The translations under genes and the position numbers were made by a program. A DNA stretch of 35,539 bases from Nitrospinia bacterium (lineage in GTDB: Bacteria > Nitrospinota > Nitrospinia > Nitrospinales > JAJDAT01), in contig JAJDAT010000023.1 of NCBI GenBank assembly GCA_029261715.1, positions 1-35,539 of the forward strand, written 5' to 3'. Within the stretch, counting starts at the first letter, position 1. Every line of letters begins with the position of its first letter. Positions 8,508 to 16,920 of this stretch are shown in pieces. A model generated the notes under the pieces. The model was not told the DNA's origin, did not search any database, and saw only the letters and a list, made by a program, of their open reading frames with translations.

Positions 8508-8705
8508 CCAACCTGGAAACTCTTTGGTGATGGTGAAATTAACGCCTTCACATTTGCATCGTGCGCCAACTACACGTGGCAATTGGATAGGCATCTCGCT
8601 GTTAGTGGATTATTTAGCTACTTTTTTGCAGAAATCTTTCTTCAAGAAACTCCGCCCAGAGAAGATATAAAATACACTAGCCAAATGGTAGATTATAAAT
8701 TTTAG
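8508..8705 (+). pseudogene. C-terminal remnant of an alginate-export-like outer-membrane beta-barrel
   Basis: One reading frame ending at TAG 8703-8705 gives a segment with WKLFGDGEIN, YTWQLDRHLAVSG, LFSYFFAEIFLQ, EDIKYTSQ and a terminal YKF. This alternation of strands and the C-terminal Phe are typical of outer-membrane barrels, and the pattern matches the last 60 or so residues of alginate-export family proteins as I know them. No start codon with a ribosome site precedes it: the frame opens inside the end of the MBOAT gene, and the rest of the barrel is missing. I therefore call it a decayed gene end. It implies that the ancestral locus had an outer-membrane partner. The remaining 90 bp to the next gene hold nothing I recognise. 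Confidence 0.6.
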
Positions 8706-8795
8706 ATAATTTATCGCTCTTCTAACTTAATTTTATATAATAAAACTGAGATATAAATTTGAGTTCATTTCACATTCCTTTCAAAGCCCAATCGA

Positions 8796-10826
8796 TTGAA
8801 TAACAAATTTTGGCGAAATTCAGCGATACTCGTAATTTGCCTTTTAACAAGCTGTGTTTTGTTAGAAGTAACCATTCGAGTATTTCTTCCTCAAAAAATT
8901 GAACCTAACTATCACACCCCCGCTTTTAAAATACCAAATGCCCTACGTTCGAATGTCGATATAAAAATAAAAGAACACGAACCCATTCCCGACTATCAAA
9001 TAGTTACTAACGAAAAAAATATTCGAAATAATCTGCCTATTCCATATCAAAAGCCATCCCAAGAATTTCGAATATTGCTCCTGGGTGATTCAGTATTTTT
9101 CGGCCCTGGAATTCAATTTGAAGAAACATTCTCTAATCAGCTTGAAAAGTTCTTAAACGTAAACGCCAAAGAAAAACGTTTTAAGGTAATTAACTCATCT
9201 GTTCCGGCGTGGGGGCCTTTAGAATATTTTGTTTATTTAAAAAATGAAGGTCATAAATATTCACCCGACCTGATCATCATCAGCAGTTTCCTCGACGACC
9301 TTAGGCAAAGCTTTTCCCAAAAAATAACTTTCCGCGACATTGAATGGGAAAAAACAACCGACGGTTTCTTGAAGATTAATTTAATAGGAATGCAAGTTTC
9401 ACTTTCTAGAAATACAATCTTAACTACTCTTTGGGAAAAAATAAGCCAAGCTGATTGGTACGCTAAATTATCTCAAACATCTCATTTACTCAATTTAATT
9501 CGGTTTCGTATGAGCGCTGTATCATCTCAGGGGTTTCCAAGCGCCTCTTCAGAAGGAAAATCTCTGAAAGATTTTTTAAAGGAATCCGGTCTTAGACTAA
9601 ACCCAAAAACTATTTGGAGCTATGAATCTAAACTTCTAAAGATAAATCCTGAATATCAACCAGCGTTATATTTTGCCAACCGATATAAACAGGATGTGGT
9701 CGAAGCGGAAGCAAATGTTGTTCTATATAATGTTCTAATGCAGGAATTTCTTGATTTAGCCTCCACAGCGGCGGGAAAAACTCTGATACTCAAAATCCCT
9801 TCTTTCTTCGAAGCTGTTGGATTGTCACAACCCAAACATCCAGAATGGGTTTTTGATCAAACCGATACAACCCAACACTTAGATCTATTTAAGCCATTTT
9901 TTGATTTTCAAAATTCACATTCACCTTTTCTCTTTTTTCACTTTAATAACCACTGGACTCCAGGTGGCCATCTATTTTTCGCTAAGTTATTAGCGCGCTA
10001 CATAAGCGATAAAAAACCTTTCCGTCAAATTCACGAACTCCCAAAGCAATCGATATCATGGCCTCCAGAGACCCACCAATCGGTTGAAAACGCTAACTTT
10101 AGAATTCTAGAGTTTTTAGAGAAAGATCATTACCAATTACTTTTGAATGGGATGCGCCAGAAAAACCAAAACTTGCTAAAAGAAGCCGAAAAAACTCTAA
10201 CTCAATATATTCAACTGCAACCAGAGCAGTACGAAGCTTATTTTCATCTTGCAATGGTTCATTTCAAATTAAAACACTATCAGAAAGCGTTAGCCCTGCT
10301 AACCGAAGCGCAAAAAGGCCATGCTTTAGAAATTCCTAAATATCGTCGAGCCTACAAATTTATAAAAAATTATTGGGAAGGTGAGAAAAATCTTAGCCAA
10401 GGCCAATTTAAAAAAGCCCTTCCGTTTTTTCTAAAAGCCGATGAGACTGAAAAAAGACGGGAATTAGTGAACAACGAACTCGCTACTATTTACAGTACAT
10501 TGAAAAATTTTACCAAGGCGGAATTTTATTACAAAAAGGAGATTAAAAAACGCCCGGGTTGGGTCCCCTCGCACCTGAATTTAGGTTCGCTTTATCTAGC
10601 GAACAAGCAATATAATCAGGCTATCAAACAGTATCAAAAAGCCTTAGAAATAGACCCAAACTTTTTTGGAACATACACTCTAATAGGAGAGGTACATTTT
10701 AAATTGGGAAAACGGGATATCGCCATTAAAATGGGACAAAAGGCTTTACAATTGAAACACGACGACCAATTCACAAAAAGCCAATTAAAAAAATGGACCG
10801 CAGCCCCTCTTGTTCAAAGAAAATAA
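8796..10826 (+). CDS. membrane-anchored SGNH-fold protein fused to C-terminal TPR repeats
   Basis: A 676-residue protein starting at TTG, with an N-terminal span (about residues 9-31). The SGNH domain follows: block I ILLLGDSVFFG with Ser99, then INSSVPAWGPLE, and a block V written FNNHWTPGGH, where Asn replaces the usual Asp before the His, as in AlgX/AlgJ-like proteins (D-x-H-W-T). Residues about 453-665 form TPR helices, for example AYFHLAMVHFKLKHYQKALA and LGSLYLANKQYNQAIKQYQK. It probably works in the periplasm, either transferring or hydrolysing acyl groups on a glycan while the TPRs hold partners. The last 34 bp overlap the next gene, suggesting coupled translation. Confidence 0.8.
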   Translation: MNNKFWRNSAILVICLLTSCVLLEVTIRVFLPQKIEPNYHTPAFKIPNALRSNVDIKIKEHEPIPDYQIVTNEKNIRNNLPIPYQKPSQEFRILLLGDSVFFGPGIQFEETFSNQLEKFLNVNAKEKRFKVINSSVPAWGPLEYFVYLKNEGHKYSPDLIIISSFLDDLRQSFSQKITFRDIEWEKTTDGFLKINLIGMQVSLSRNTILTTLWEKISQADWYAKLSQTSHLLNLIRFRMSAVSSQGFPSASSEGKSLKDFLKESGLRLNPKTIWSYESKLLKINPEYQPALYFANRYKQDVVEAEANVVLYNVLMQEFLDLASTAAGKTLILKIPSFFEAVGLSQPKHPEWVFDQTDTTQHLDLFKPFFDFQNSHSPFLFFHFNNHWTPGGHLFFAKLLARYISDKKPFRQIHELPKQSISWPPETHQSVENANFRILEFLEKDHYQLLLNGMRQKNQNLLKEAEKTLTQYIQLQPEQYEAYFHLAMVHFKLKHYQKALALLTEAQKGHALEIPKYRRAYKFIKNYWEGEKNLSQGQFKKALPFFLKADETEKRRELVNNELATIYSTLKNFTKAEFYYKKEIKKRPGWVPSHLNLGSLYLANKQYNQAIKQYQKALEIDPNFFGTYTLIGEVHFKLGKRDIAIKMGQKALQLKHDDQFTKSQLKKWTAAPLVQRK

Positions 10827-11959
10827 TTATTTCTCTATTATTACAAATTGCTACCACATTAATAATAATATTAGGATACGAAGCATATTTCCAAAGTAGA
10901 GCAAACCGAGCTTCAGCTATTAAATTTGATTCAGAGCTTGGCTGGGCGCCTATCCCTCACAAAATTTCTCCAGCAAATTTATATTATAAATTCAAATTAA
11001 ACTCTTTAGGTTTTAGATCCCAAGAAATAGATCCATCTAAAGAACATATTTTATTACTGGGAGATTCTGTAGCCTGGGGAATTAAAACAAGCGATAACGA
11101 AAACTTTTCATTCTTCTTAGGCCAAAAACTTTCTAACTACCAAGTTATTAACATGGCAGTTCCAGGATATGGAATTGACCAAGCCTATTTATTCTTGAAA
11201 AGACATATCCATAAATTAAATCCCAAATTAATTATTTTAATGATTCACACCGGAAATGATTTATACGATACGGGATCTAATAGAGTTATTGGAAAAAATA
11301 AACCTCTATTTGTTCTTCAACAAAATGAGATAAGGTTGTTCACAAACAAAATTTCAAGATTCTCATGCACCAACTTAATATATGGAAGTCATATACTCAG
11401 AAAACCTTTTTTAAGTTCTCTTAAAAGCAAATTATGCAAAAATAAAATTTTACGTTTAGACGAAGCAAGTAATGTTATTGGCGCCCTATTTCAAAAAATC
11501 AACGAGTTGAGTAATAAACATCAAGCGAAAGCTCTTTTTGTCATCTCTCCCTCTAAAAAAGATTTAAAAGTAGAAATATGTCGACATAACTCTTCACTAA
11601 GTTACTGCCAGGCTTTTCGAAGGTTATTATTTTCAAACGTTAAAAATCAAAACTCGAAAAATCTTCAAATCAACAATTTTAAATCCATTAATTTAAAACC
11701 CTTAGGTTTAGCTTCCCCACTAACTGTAAAATCTATACTAAGAATAGAATGGGGCGCTTCAATAATATTTCAAGATATTTTGAAAGCTTCAAACTTGAGT
11801 TATTTTGATTTTTCACTAGTTTTGGGAAAAACAAAACTAATAAACGATCTAGTTTCCGAGATCTATGTCGACAATTCCCATTATTCAGCAAAGGGGAATA
11901 AACGATTTGCAGATAACGTTGCAGACTGGTTGTATGAAAATAACTGGATAAATAATTAG
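10793..11959 (+). CDS. membrane-anchored SGNH/GDSL hydrolase-family protein, paralogue 1
   Basis: A 388-residue protein: N-terminal span (about residues 10-28), then an SGNH domain with LLLGDSVAWG (Ser92), NMAVPGYGI (Gly block), HTGNDL (Asn block) and DNSHYSAKGN holding the C-terminal Asp and His. All four catalytic blocks are present, so it is probably an active periplasmic esterase or acyltransferase. The start overlaps the upstream SGNH-TPR gene by 34 bp. It is clearly a tandem duplicate of the next gene: both share FDSELGW, LNSLGFRS, GDSVAWG, TGNDL, ISRFSC and WGASIIFQDILKAS at the same spacing. The substrate is unknown; the locus suggests an acylated glycan. Confidence 0.8.
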   Translation: MDRSPSCSKKIIISLLLQIATTLIIILGYEAYFQSRANRASAIKFDSELGWAPIPHKISPANLYYKFKLNSLGFRSQEIDPSKEHILLLGDSVAWGIKTSDNENFSFFLGQKLSNYQVINMAVPGYGIDQAYLFLKRHIHKLNPKLIILMIHTGNDLYDTGSNRVIGKNKPLFVLQQNEIRLFTNKISRFSCTNLIYGSHILRKPFLSSLKSKLCKNKILRLDEASNVIGALFQKINELSNKHQAKALFVISPSKKDLKVEICRHNSSLSYCQAFRRLLFSNVKNQNSKNLQINNFKSINLKPLGLASPLTVKSILRIEWGASIIFQDILKASNLSYFDFSLVLGKTKLINDLVSEIYVDNSHYSAKGNKRFADNVADWLYENNWINN

Positions 11960-11970
11960 AGTTCAGCCCA

Positions 11971-13143
11971 ATGCTCCAATTTCTAAAAACGAAAAAGAAA
12001 GAGATAAGTCTAGCCCTTATTTCGGGAATTGCCACTCTATTGATAGGAGCTGTTGGATTCGAATTCTATTTCCAATATAAAACAAACAAAGAATCTGCTT
12101 TTCAATTTGATTCGGAACTTGGTTGGTCGCCAACACCTAATAAAAAATCATCTATTAACCGATTTTCTAATTTTCAGCTCAATTCCTTAGGATTCAGATC
12201 TAAAGAAATAAACGAATCCAAAAAGCATATTTTAGTGTTGGGAGATTCTGTCGCGTGGGGGTTTGGGACTAATAACCAAGAAGCCTTTCCTTCCTATTTA
12301 GGTCAAAGTTTTACAAACTCCCAAGTATTGAATATGGCAGTTTCAGGATATGGTATTGGCCAAAGTTATTTATTTTTAAAAAAACATATTGATAGAGTTA
12401 ATCCAAAACTGATTATTTTTGTCATTTACACAGGAAACGATTTACACGAAACAGGATCAAATATGGCTTATGGCAAGAGTAAACCTATATTTGTCATTCA
12501 AAATAATCAGATCAACCTAATTAACGATCATATTTCAAGGTTTTCATGCATTAACTTGATTCATGGGAGTCATTTATTGAAAAGACCATTTTTTGATTTC
12601 TTAAAAAATGGATTCTGCGAAATTAAAACATTAGGTTTGAATCAAGCGACAAAAGTAATAACAACCTTATTTCAAACAATTAATGCCATCGGGTTAAACC
12701 ATAACGCTAAAACATTATTTGTAATTTCTCCTTCCAAAAGCGATTTAAAAATCGAAATTTGCAGATACAATCCAACTCATGACTATTGCCGAGCGTTTCA
12801 GAATCTTTTGTTTCCCAATCAGAATAAGAATTCAAAGACTAATAGATTTTATATAAAAAACTTTGAATCTCTCAATTTAAAACCCTTAGGTCTATTTCCT
12901 CCCTTAACTGTAGATTCTATAAAAAGTTTGGAGTGGGGAGCTTCAATAATATTTCAGGACATCTTGAAAGCTTCCGGTCTAAATTATTTTGATTATTCTT
13001 CTGAATTGGCTAAAACGAAACTAATACATGAACAGCTTTCAGATCTTTATATTGATGATGCCCACTATTCTGCTCAAGGGAATAAGCAGCTTGCAAATAG
13101 CATTGTAAATTGGTTGAGGAAAAACCGTTGGATGGATAATTAG
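11971..13143 (+). CDS. membrane-anchored SGNH/GDSL hydrolase-family protein, paralogue 2
   Basis: A 390-residue protein, tandem paralogue of the previous gene, starting 11 bp after its stop. It has an N-terminal span (about residues 12-30), then LVLGDSVAWGFG (Ser93), NMAVSGYGIG, YTGNDLHETGSN and DDAHYSAQGN with the C-terminal Asp and His. The catalytic set is complete, so duplication has not inactivated either copy. Similarity is high along the full length by eye, with most changes in the middle third, which could mean diverging specificity. It is the last gene of the rightward acylation locus and is followed by the bidirectional terminator at 13159-13209. Confidence 0.8.
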   Translation: MLQFLKTKKKEISLALISGIATLLIGAVGFEFYFQYKTNKESAFQFDSELGWSPTPNKKSSINRFSNFQLNSLGFRSKEINESKKHILVLGDSVAWGFGTNNQEAFPSYLGQSFTNSQVLNMAVSGYGIGQSYLFLKKHIDRVNPKLIIFVIYTGNDLHETGSNMAYGKSKPIFVIQNNQINLINDHISRFSCINLIHGSHLLKRPFFDFLKNGFCEIKTLGLNQATKVITTLFQTINAIGLNHNAKTLFVISPSKSDLKIEICRYNPTHDYCRAFQNLLFPNQNKNSKTNRFYIKNFESLNLKPLGLFPPLTVDSIKSLEWGASIIFQDILKASGLNYFDYSSELAKTKLIHEQLSDLYIDDAHYSAQGNKQLANSIVNWLRKNRWMDN

Positions 13144-13158
13144 CTTTTGGCTAATAGG

Positions 13159-13209
13159 AAAACTTAAAACTAAATGCTTTGAAATAACAAAGCGGCAATT
13201 TTAAGTTTT
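13159..13209. terminator. bidirectional terminator between convergent genes
   Basis: A perfect 11-bp outer stem, AAAACTTAAAA (13159-13169) with TTTTAAGTTTT (13199-13209), encloses a perfect inner stem GCTTTG/CAAAGC (13176-13181 and 13188-13193). The AT-rich outer arms give U-rich 3' ends on both strands, as expected for a shared terminator. The right arm overlaps the stop codon of the deoxyhypusine-synthase-family gene. Confidence 0.7.
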
Positions 13210-14355
13210 TGAGTCTTTCAAAAATTTAATTGTATCCTCTACGCTTCTTTTGCCGCTCGCAATATCTTTATTTTCCATAAAAGCGTCTTTTAAATTTTTC
13301 ATCAGACCCTCAATTTGCTTATTCAGTCTTTTATGTTCTCTCTGGATACCGCAATCTTGCAAATAAGCTGTCAATAAAGGCATAACAATCGTTGTGTCGC
13401 TATAGCAGACAATTGATTGATTGACGGTATCTGGATCAATTTTTGCCCAACTCACCGCTTCACTAGGTGTCGCCCCAGATAACCCACCTGTATCTGGTCT
13501 TGCGTCGGTGACTTGCACAAAATAATCATGCCCTTTAATGTCAAACCCTAATACTTCTTGCAATGCAGGTTCAGGTTGTAAAATAAAGTTTTTTGGAGAG
13601 CCTCCACCCCAAACAATGACGCCACTTTTGCCGACTCTTTTTGATTCTAAAACAATCGCGCAGGTTTCGTTTACGTCGATGGCTGGATCTACTTGAATAT
13701 CTTTCCCAATCAAATTTAAAGCGGCTATATTAAGTCCTAAAGTGCTATCACCCGGGGAAGATGTATAAACAGGAATATCATAACGGTATGCTTCTGCAAT
13801 AAAACTTTTACCAACGGTTCCTTTCTCTTGTTCGACTTCGTCTGCGATTTTACCTAAAAGTTGATGCAACTCTCTTGTGCCCAATCTTTTTTGAAATTCT
13901 GGTCTTGAAAAAGTCCTAAGTAACCAATTATCGGTTTTAGCTAGAACTTCATAATCCATAAATATGTCATAAATCCTAATCACGTCGTTTTCGAATAAAG
14001 CAGTGTCGTCTATTAGAGGAGTTCCCTTTTTTAATTCAAGGTCTAGCGTATGGTGTAAATCGTGATAAATGTTCGCTCCAGTCGTAACGATATAATCAAT
14101 CATTCCAGCGCGTATCATCGGAACAATACATGAGGAGCCTAATCCTGCAGGTGTTAAAGCGCCCGACAAACTAACGCCAACAAATACGTCTTCCTGAGAC
14201 ATTTTTTGAGATACTAAGTGGCAAGTTTCCTGAATGCGAGCGGCATTATAACCATTAAAATAATCGTCTATTAAATTTTTGACGCTTAAATTACCTTGAA
14301 TAGCTTCTGGGAAAATTCGCTTTCCTTTTAAAAACTTAGATTTACTTTCTTCCAT
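13201..14355 (-). CDS. deoxyhypusine-synthase-family protein
   Basis: A 384-residue member of the NAD-dependent deoxyhypusine synthase family. It shows the family pattern GVSLSGALTPAGLGSS, YSSPGDSTLGLN-like TSSPGDSTLGLN, VWGGGSPKNF with a Lys near the active-site Lys position, and GATPSEAVSWAKI. Start choice: an upstream in-frame ATG at 14373 has no ribosome site, while the ATG at 14355 has GAGGAG 10 nt upstream. Eukaryotic enzymes modify eIF5A with spermidine; bacteria lack eIF5A, and some bacterial members make homospermidine from spermidine or putrescine. A polyamine role is therefore likely, but the exact reaction is not decided by sequence. It converges with the acylation locus. Confidence 0.85.
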   Translation of the reverse strand: MEESKSKFLKGKRIFPEAIQGNLSVKNLIDDYFNGYNAARIQETCHLVSQKMSQEDVFVGVSLSGALTPAGLGSSCIVPMIRAGMIDYIVTTGANIYHDLHHTLDLELKKGTPLIDDTALFENDVIRIYDIFMDYEVLAKTDNWLLRTFSRPEFQKRLGTRELHQLLGKIADEVEQEKGTVGKSFIAEAYRYDIPVYTSSPGDSTLGLNIAALNLIGKDIQVDPAIDVNETCAIVLESKRVGKSGVIVWGGGSPKNFILQPEPALQEVLGFDIKGHDYFVQVTDARPDTGGLSGATPSEAVSWAKIDPDTVNQSIVCYSDTTIVMPLLTAYLQDCGIQREHKRLNKQIEGLMKNLKDAFMENKDIASGKRSVEDTIKFLKDSKT

Positions 14356-14369
14356 TAAAATTTGACTCC

Positions 14370-14444
14370 TCATGCAAACAAACTAAGAAATTTTTTCCTT
14401 TTTATTTTGTACAAAATCATCCCACAAAAACATTTATTTAACAA
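14370..14444 (-). other. candidate 24-residue leader ORF before the deoxyhypusine-synthase-family gene
   Basis: On the minus strand a strong ribosome site GGGAGGAA (14450-14457) precedes TTG at 14444 by 5 nt and opens a 24-codon frame (MLNKCFCGMIL..., then KIKRKKFLSLFA). Its TGA (14370-14372) overlaps the ribosome site of the main gene. This fits translational coupling or a regulatory leader peptide. Peptide composition alone does not prove expression. Confidence 0.35.
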
Positions 14445-14599
14445 TATTCTTCCTCCCATCAAATTTTAAATATTTGAAAAGTCATTTAATACAGCAATAA
14501 GCGTTAATCCCCTCCTTTCTTTATGAAAAGAAAATAATAGTTTAACTCGTTGAATAATTTAATTTTTTATAAACTCATGATTTTAAATCAAATATAATT

Positions 14600-14628
14600 T
14601 TGACAATTTTGCACTAATTGAATAAATT
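14600..14628 (+). promoter_or_regulatory. candidate sigma-70 promoter for the 14715 gene
   Basis: A perfect -35 TTGACA (14600-14605), 17-nt spacer and -10 TAAATT (14623-14628) predict a start near 14635. The rest of the 14445-14714 spacer is AT-rich; an AAAGGAGGGG motif on the minus strand near 14506-14515 is followed by no good ORF. Confidence 0.55.
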
Positions 14629-14714
14629 TACATCACTCAAAATATTTATTGCTAAGTCAAACCGCTAAGTTTTCAAGTTTGAAGCGAAGCATAATTTTGG
14701 TTAATTTTGCGGCT

Positions 14715-15380
14715 ATGTTATCCCTTTCCAACAAACTAACCCGAGTGGCATTTTTTCTAGCGCTCGCAGATATTTTTCTATTGTTTGGGCTAAATTACGA
14801 TCCTGCTCCTTTTGGCGTTCAGACAATAAAAAATTTATATTTTAAAATGCAGGGAAAAGTTTATTCAAAAGTTTCCAAAACCATCAAGCCTGTGTTGGTT
14901 AAATTCGAACAGCTAGATAAGGAATATAAAGAATATGCAGAAAGTAATAATTATAGCCTTAGTCACCGAAAAAAAATGACTGCTATATTGAAAGAATCTG
15001 CAATCGAAATGCGTCCCAAGTATCGCGCTTATCTTTTTGATAATTTACAAAATAAATTAGAAAAAACGATATTTCAATGCCATGAAAAGATACATGTGTA
15101 TATTCAATGGCTTGATTTGCAAAAACCAGACATGAATCGTTTGGAGGCTTTTTGGTACCGTCCCGACGGGAAACTCCAAGAAGTTACAGAACTCGATTTT
15201 TTAAATAAGAAAAATAAAAATTTTGCTTCTTGGCTATGGTTAAGACTGAAAAAGAAAGATCCCGCACGAAGTCTTTTATTTGCATCGCAAGGATTTAATT
15301 ATTTTACTGGAGACTGGAAAATTCATCTTTTTCTGAATGGCGACTTTCTAGAGAAAAAAGAATTTTCAGTTGCTTGCTAA
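14715..15380 (+). CDS. membrane-anchored protein with DUF2914-like C-terminus
   Basis: A 221-residue protein of unknown function. The frame is open from a TTG at 14649, but ATG 14715 directly precedes the hydrophobic segment (about residues 9-25, VAFFLALADIFLLFG) and is preferred; neither has a clear ribosome site. A Lys/Glu-rich helical middle (KYRAYLFDNLQNKLEKT) follows. The last 100 residues carry WYRPDGKLQE, WLWLRLK and GDWKIHLFLNGDFLEKKEFSV, the pattern of DUF2914/Ig-like domains in envelope proteins. It precedes the lipoprotein gene by 10 bp, so the two are probably cotranscribed from the 14600 promoter. Confidence 0.65.
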   Translation: MLSLSNKLTRVAFFLALADIFLLFGLNYDPAPFGVQTIKNLYFKMQGKVYSKVSKTIKPVLVKFEQLDKEYKEYAESNNYSLSHRKKMTAILKESAIEMRPKYRAYLFDNLQNKLEKTIFQCHEKIHVYIQWLDLQKPDMNRLEAFWYRPDGKLQEVTELDFLNKKNKNFASWLWLRLKKKDPARSLLFASQGFNYFTGDWKIHLFLNGDFLEKKEFSVAC

Positions 15381-15390
15381 AAAATATCTT

Positions 15391-16257
15391 ATGAGCAAAA
15401 CACACAAAAAGCGATCGTCAAACCTTTCTTGGATTATTCTTCTAAACTTCTTGGTTTGGTTCGCTGGATCCACTGGTTGCTCGGATATGATGGGAAATTC
15501 TCAAAACGAATCCAATAGCGGCGGAGGAACTTCAATTTTTAATGCTGGAGCCAATGCGACAAATAAATCTTCAATTAGAGCTTCTAAAACGTCAGCTGAT
15601 TTTTCGGGAACATGGATGGGCTTTAAAAACGACGACACTGGAACCTATTCTTTAGTTCAATCCGGTTCTTCCTTATCTGGAAATGGAGTTTTTAATGAAA
15701 TTGGTTTTGGCAATAGCTCTTATTCCATTACCGGGACTGTTGCCGGTTCTATCGCCACAATCGCAGTTACAGGGACATCTTCCAATTGTTCTCAGCTCAA
15801 CGCTTCAGGAACATTTGCGATTAGCTCGACACAAAGCTCCCTTAACATATCCATTAGCGGAACCGATTGTAATGGTCATCCATTAAATGCTTCGTTTACT
15901 TCTTTAAAAACTTCAAACAACTCCGAAAATGATGCCAACCTTTCCGGTACATGGAAAGGGTTTAAAGGAGATAGTTCCGCAACTTACACTTTAGACCAAG
16001 CAGGTTCTTCCATCACGGGCAATGGAACATTTAGCGAATCAGAATTGGAGTCTGGGTTATTTTCATTAGCTGGAACCGTCAATGGAATATCCGCAACAGT
16101 CTCAGTAACCGGTATATCCTCTAATTGTAGCCAGCTCAAAACTTTAGGAACTTTTACCCTTAATGCCGCTAATAATACATTGAGCGTTTCCCTTAGCGGT
16201 ACAGATTGCGATGGAAATTCCCTTACCAGTTCGTTTTCCTCTTCCAAGATTTCTTAA
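15391..16257 (+). CDS. putative lipoprotein with two tandem ~113-residue beta repeats
   Basis: A 288-residue protein with a signal segment (SWIILLNFLVWFAG) ending in STGC, a loose lipobox, followed by a Ser/Asn/Gly-rich linker. ATG 15391 is chosen over TTG 15370. Two tandem copies follow with a period of 113 residues, starting at FSGTWMGFKND and LSGTWKGFKGD. Each copy contains a ...YSL/YTL..GSS..GNG..., a SSNCSQL and a SGTDC motif, so each repeat has two conserved Cys that could form a disulfide. The SGTW..G start and repeated strands suggest a small lipocalin-like or other beta-barrel unit. Function unknown; probably on a membrane surface facing the periplasm or outside. Confidence 0.75.
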   Translation: MSKTHKKRSSNLSWIILLNFLVWFAGSTGCSDMMGNSQNESNSGGGTSIFNAGANATNKSSIRASKTSADFSGTWMGFKNDDTGTYSLVQSGSSLSGNGVFNEIGFGNSSYSITGTVAGSIATIAVTGTSSNCSQLNASGTFAISSTQSSLNISISGTDCNGHPLNASFTSLKTSNNSENDANLSGTWKGFKGDSSATYTLDQAGSSITGNGTFSESELESGLFSLAGTVNGISATVSVTGISSNCSQLKTLGTFTLNAANNTLSVSLSGTDCDGNSLTSSFSSSKIS

Positions 16258-16423
16258 TACTTCTCTATCTCTAAAAAAATTATCGAGCAAATTCTTTTTG
16301 CTTAAAAAATCCAACCTTGTATTAGCGGTTATTTTGATTCATGCTAAGTACATCAAATCAATTCTAGATAAAAGAAATAGTCAATCATCTTAGAAAATAC
16401 AAACCAAAGTGGGAGAGTAAAAA

Positions 16424-16876
16424 ATGAGAACCTTGATTGCGTTGGTTTTAGGAGTTTGGATAGCTTTAGCGGGGGTTAATGCAGCGGATGCTGGAGAACA
16501 TAGAGGACCTGACGGGAAACTCAAAGTTCTTTACCATATCGATGGGTCAGATTTGAAAGTAGCTAAATACGCGATGGCCTTAATTAATAAACATATCGAG
16601 GCCGAAGGCGGTCCCGATAAAATTGATCTTAAGGTTGTTGTGCATGGTCCGGCGCTACCATTGTTTGATAAGAAGACGGCAGACCCTGGGTTACAAAAAA
16701 AGTTTCAAATGATTTTAGACAAAGGCGCCCAACCTGAGATGTGCCAAGTTTCGATGAAAGTCTTTAAAAAAGGACTTGATGCACTTGTAGATGGCTTTAA
16801 ACCTACAGCTCATCCAGTTGCAGTCAAACGTATTGCAGATTTGCAAGAACAGGGATATATATATATAAAACCTTAA
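16424..16876 (+). CDS. periplasmic DsrE-like family protein
   Basis: A 150-residue protein with a clean signal peptide (MRTLIALVLGVWIALAGVNA, cut near Ala-Asp-Ala) and a DsrE/YchN-type alpha-beta domain: KVLYHIDGSDLKVAKYA, DLKVVVHGPALPLF, and MCQVSMKVFKKG with the single Cys conserved at the family's reactive position. The start has GGGAG 7-8 nt upstream. Known DsrE proteins relay sulfur in the cytoplasm; exported single-Cys homologues of unknown role are common, and this belongs with them. It ends in the hairpin shared with the convergent epimerase gene. Confidence 0.85.
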   Translation: MRTLIALVLGVWIALAGVNAADAGEHRGPDGKLKVLYHIDGSDLKVAKYAMALINKHIEAEGGPDKIDLKVVVHGPALPLFDKKTADPGLQKKFQMILDKGAQPEMCQVSMKVFKKGLDALVDGFKPTAHPVAVKRIADLQEQGYIYIKP

Positions 16877-16892
16877 ACAAAGATAACTAAGG

Positions 16893-16920
16893 GGGCTGGC
16901 TAGATACGGTTTGTCAGCCC
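16893..16920. terminator. terminator-like hairpin between convergent genes
   Basis: GGGCTGGC (16893-16900) pairs with GTCAGCCC (16913-16920), 8 bp with one G-T pair, around a 12-nt loop, and CTTTG follows. The GC-rich stem is strong but the T tract is short. It overlaps the end of the epimerase gene. Confidence 0.45.
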
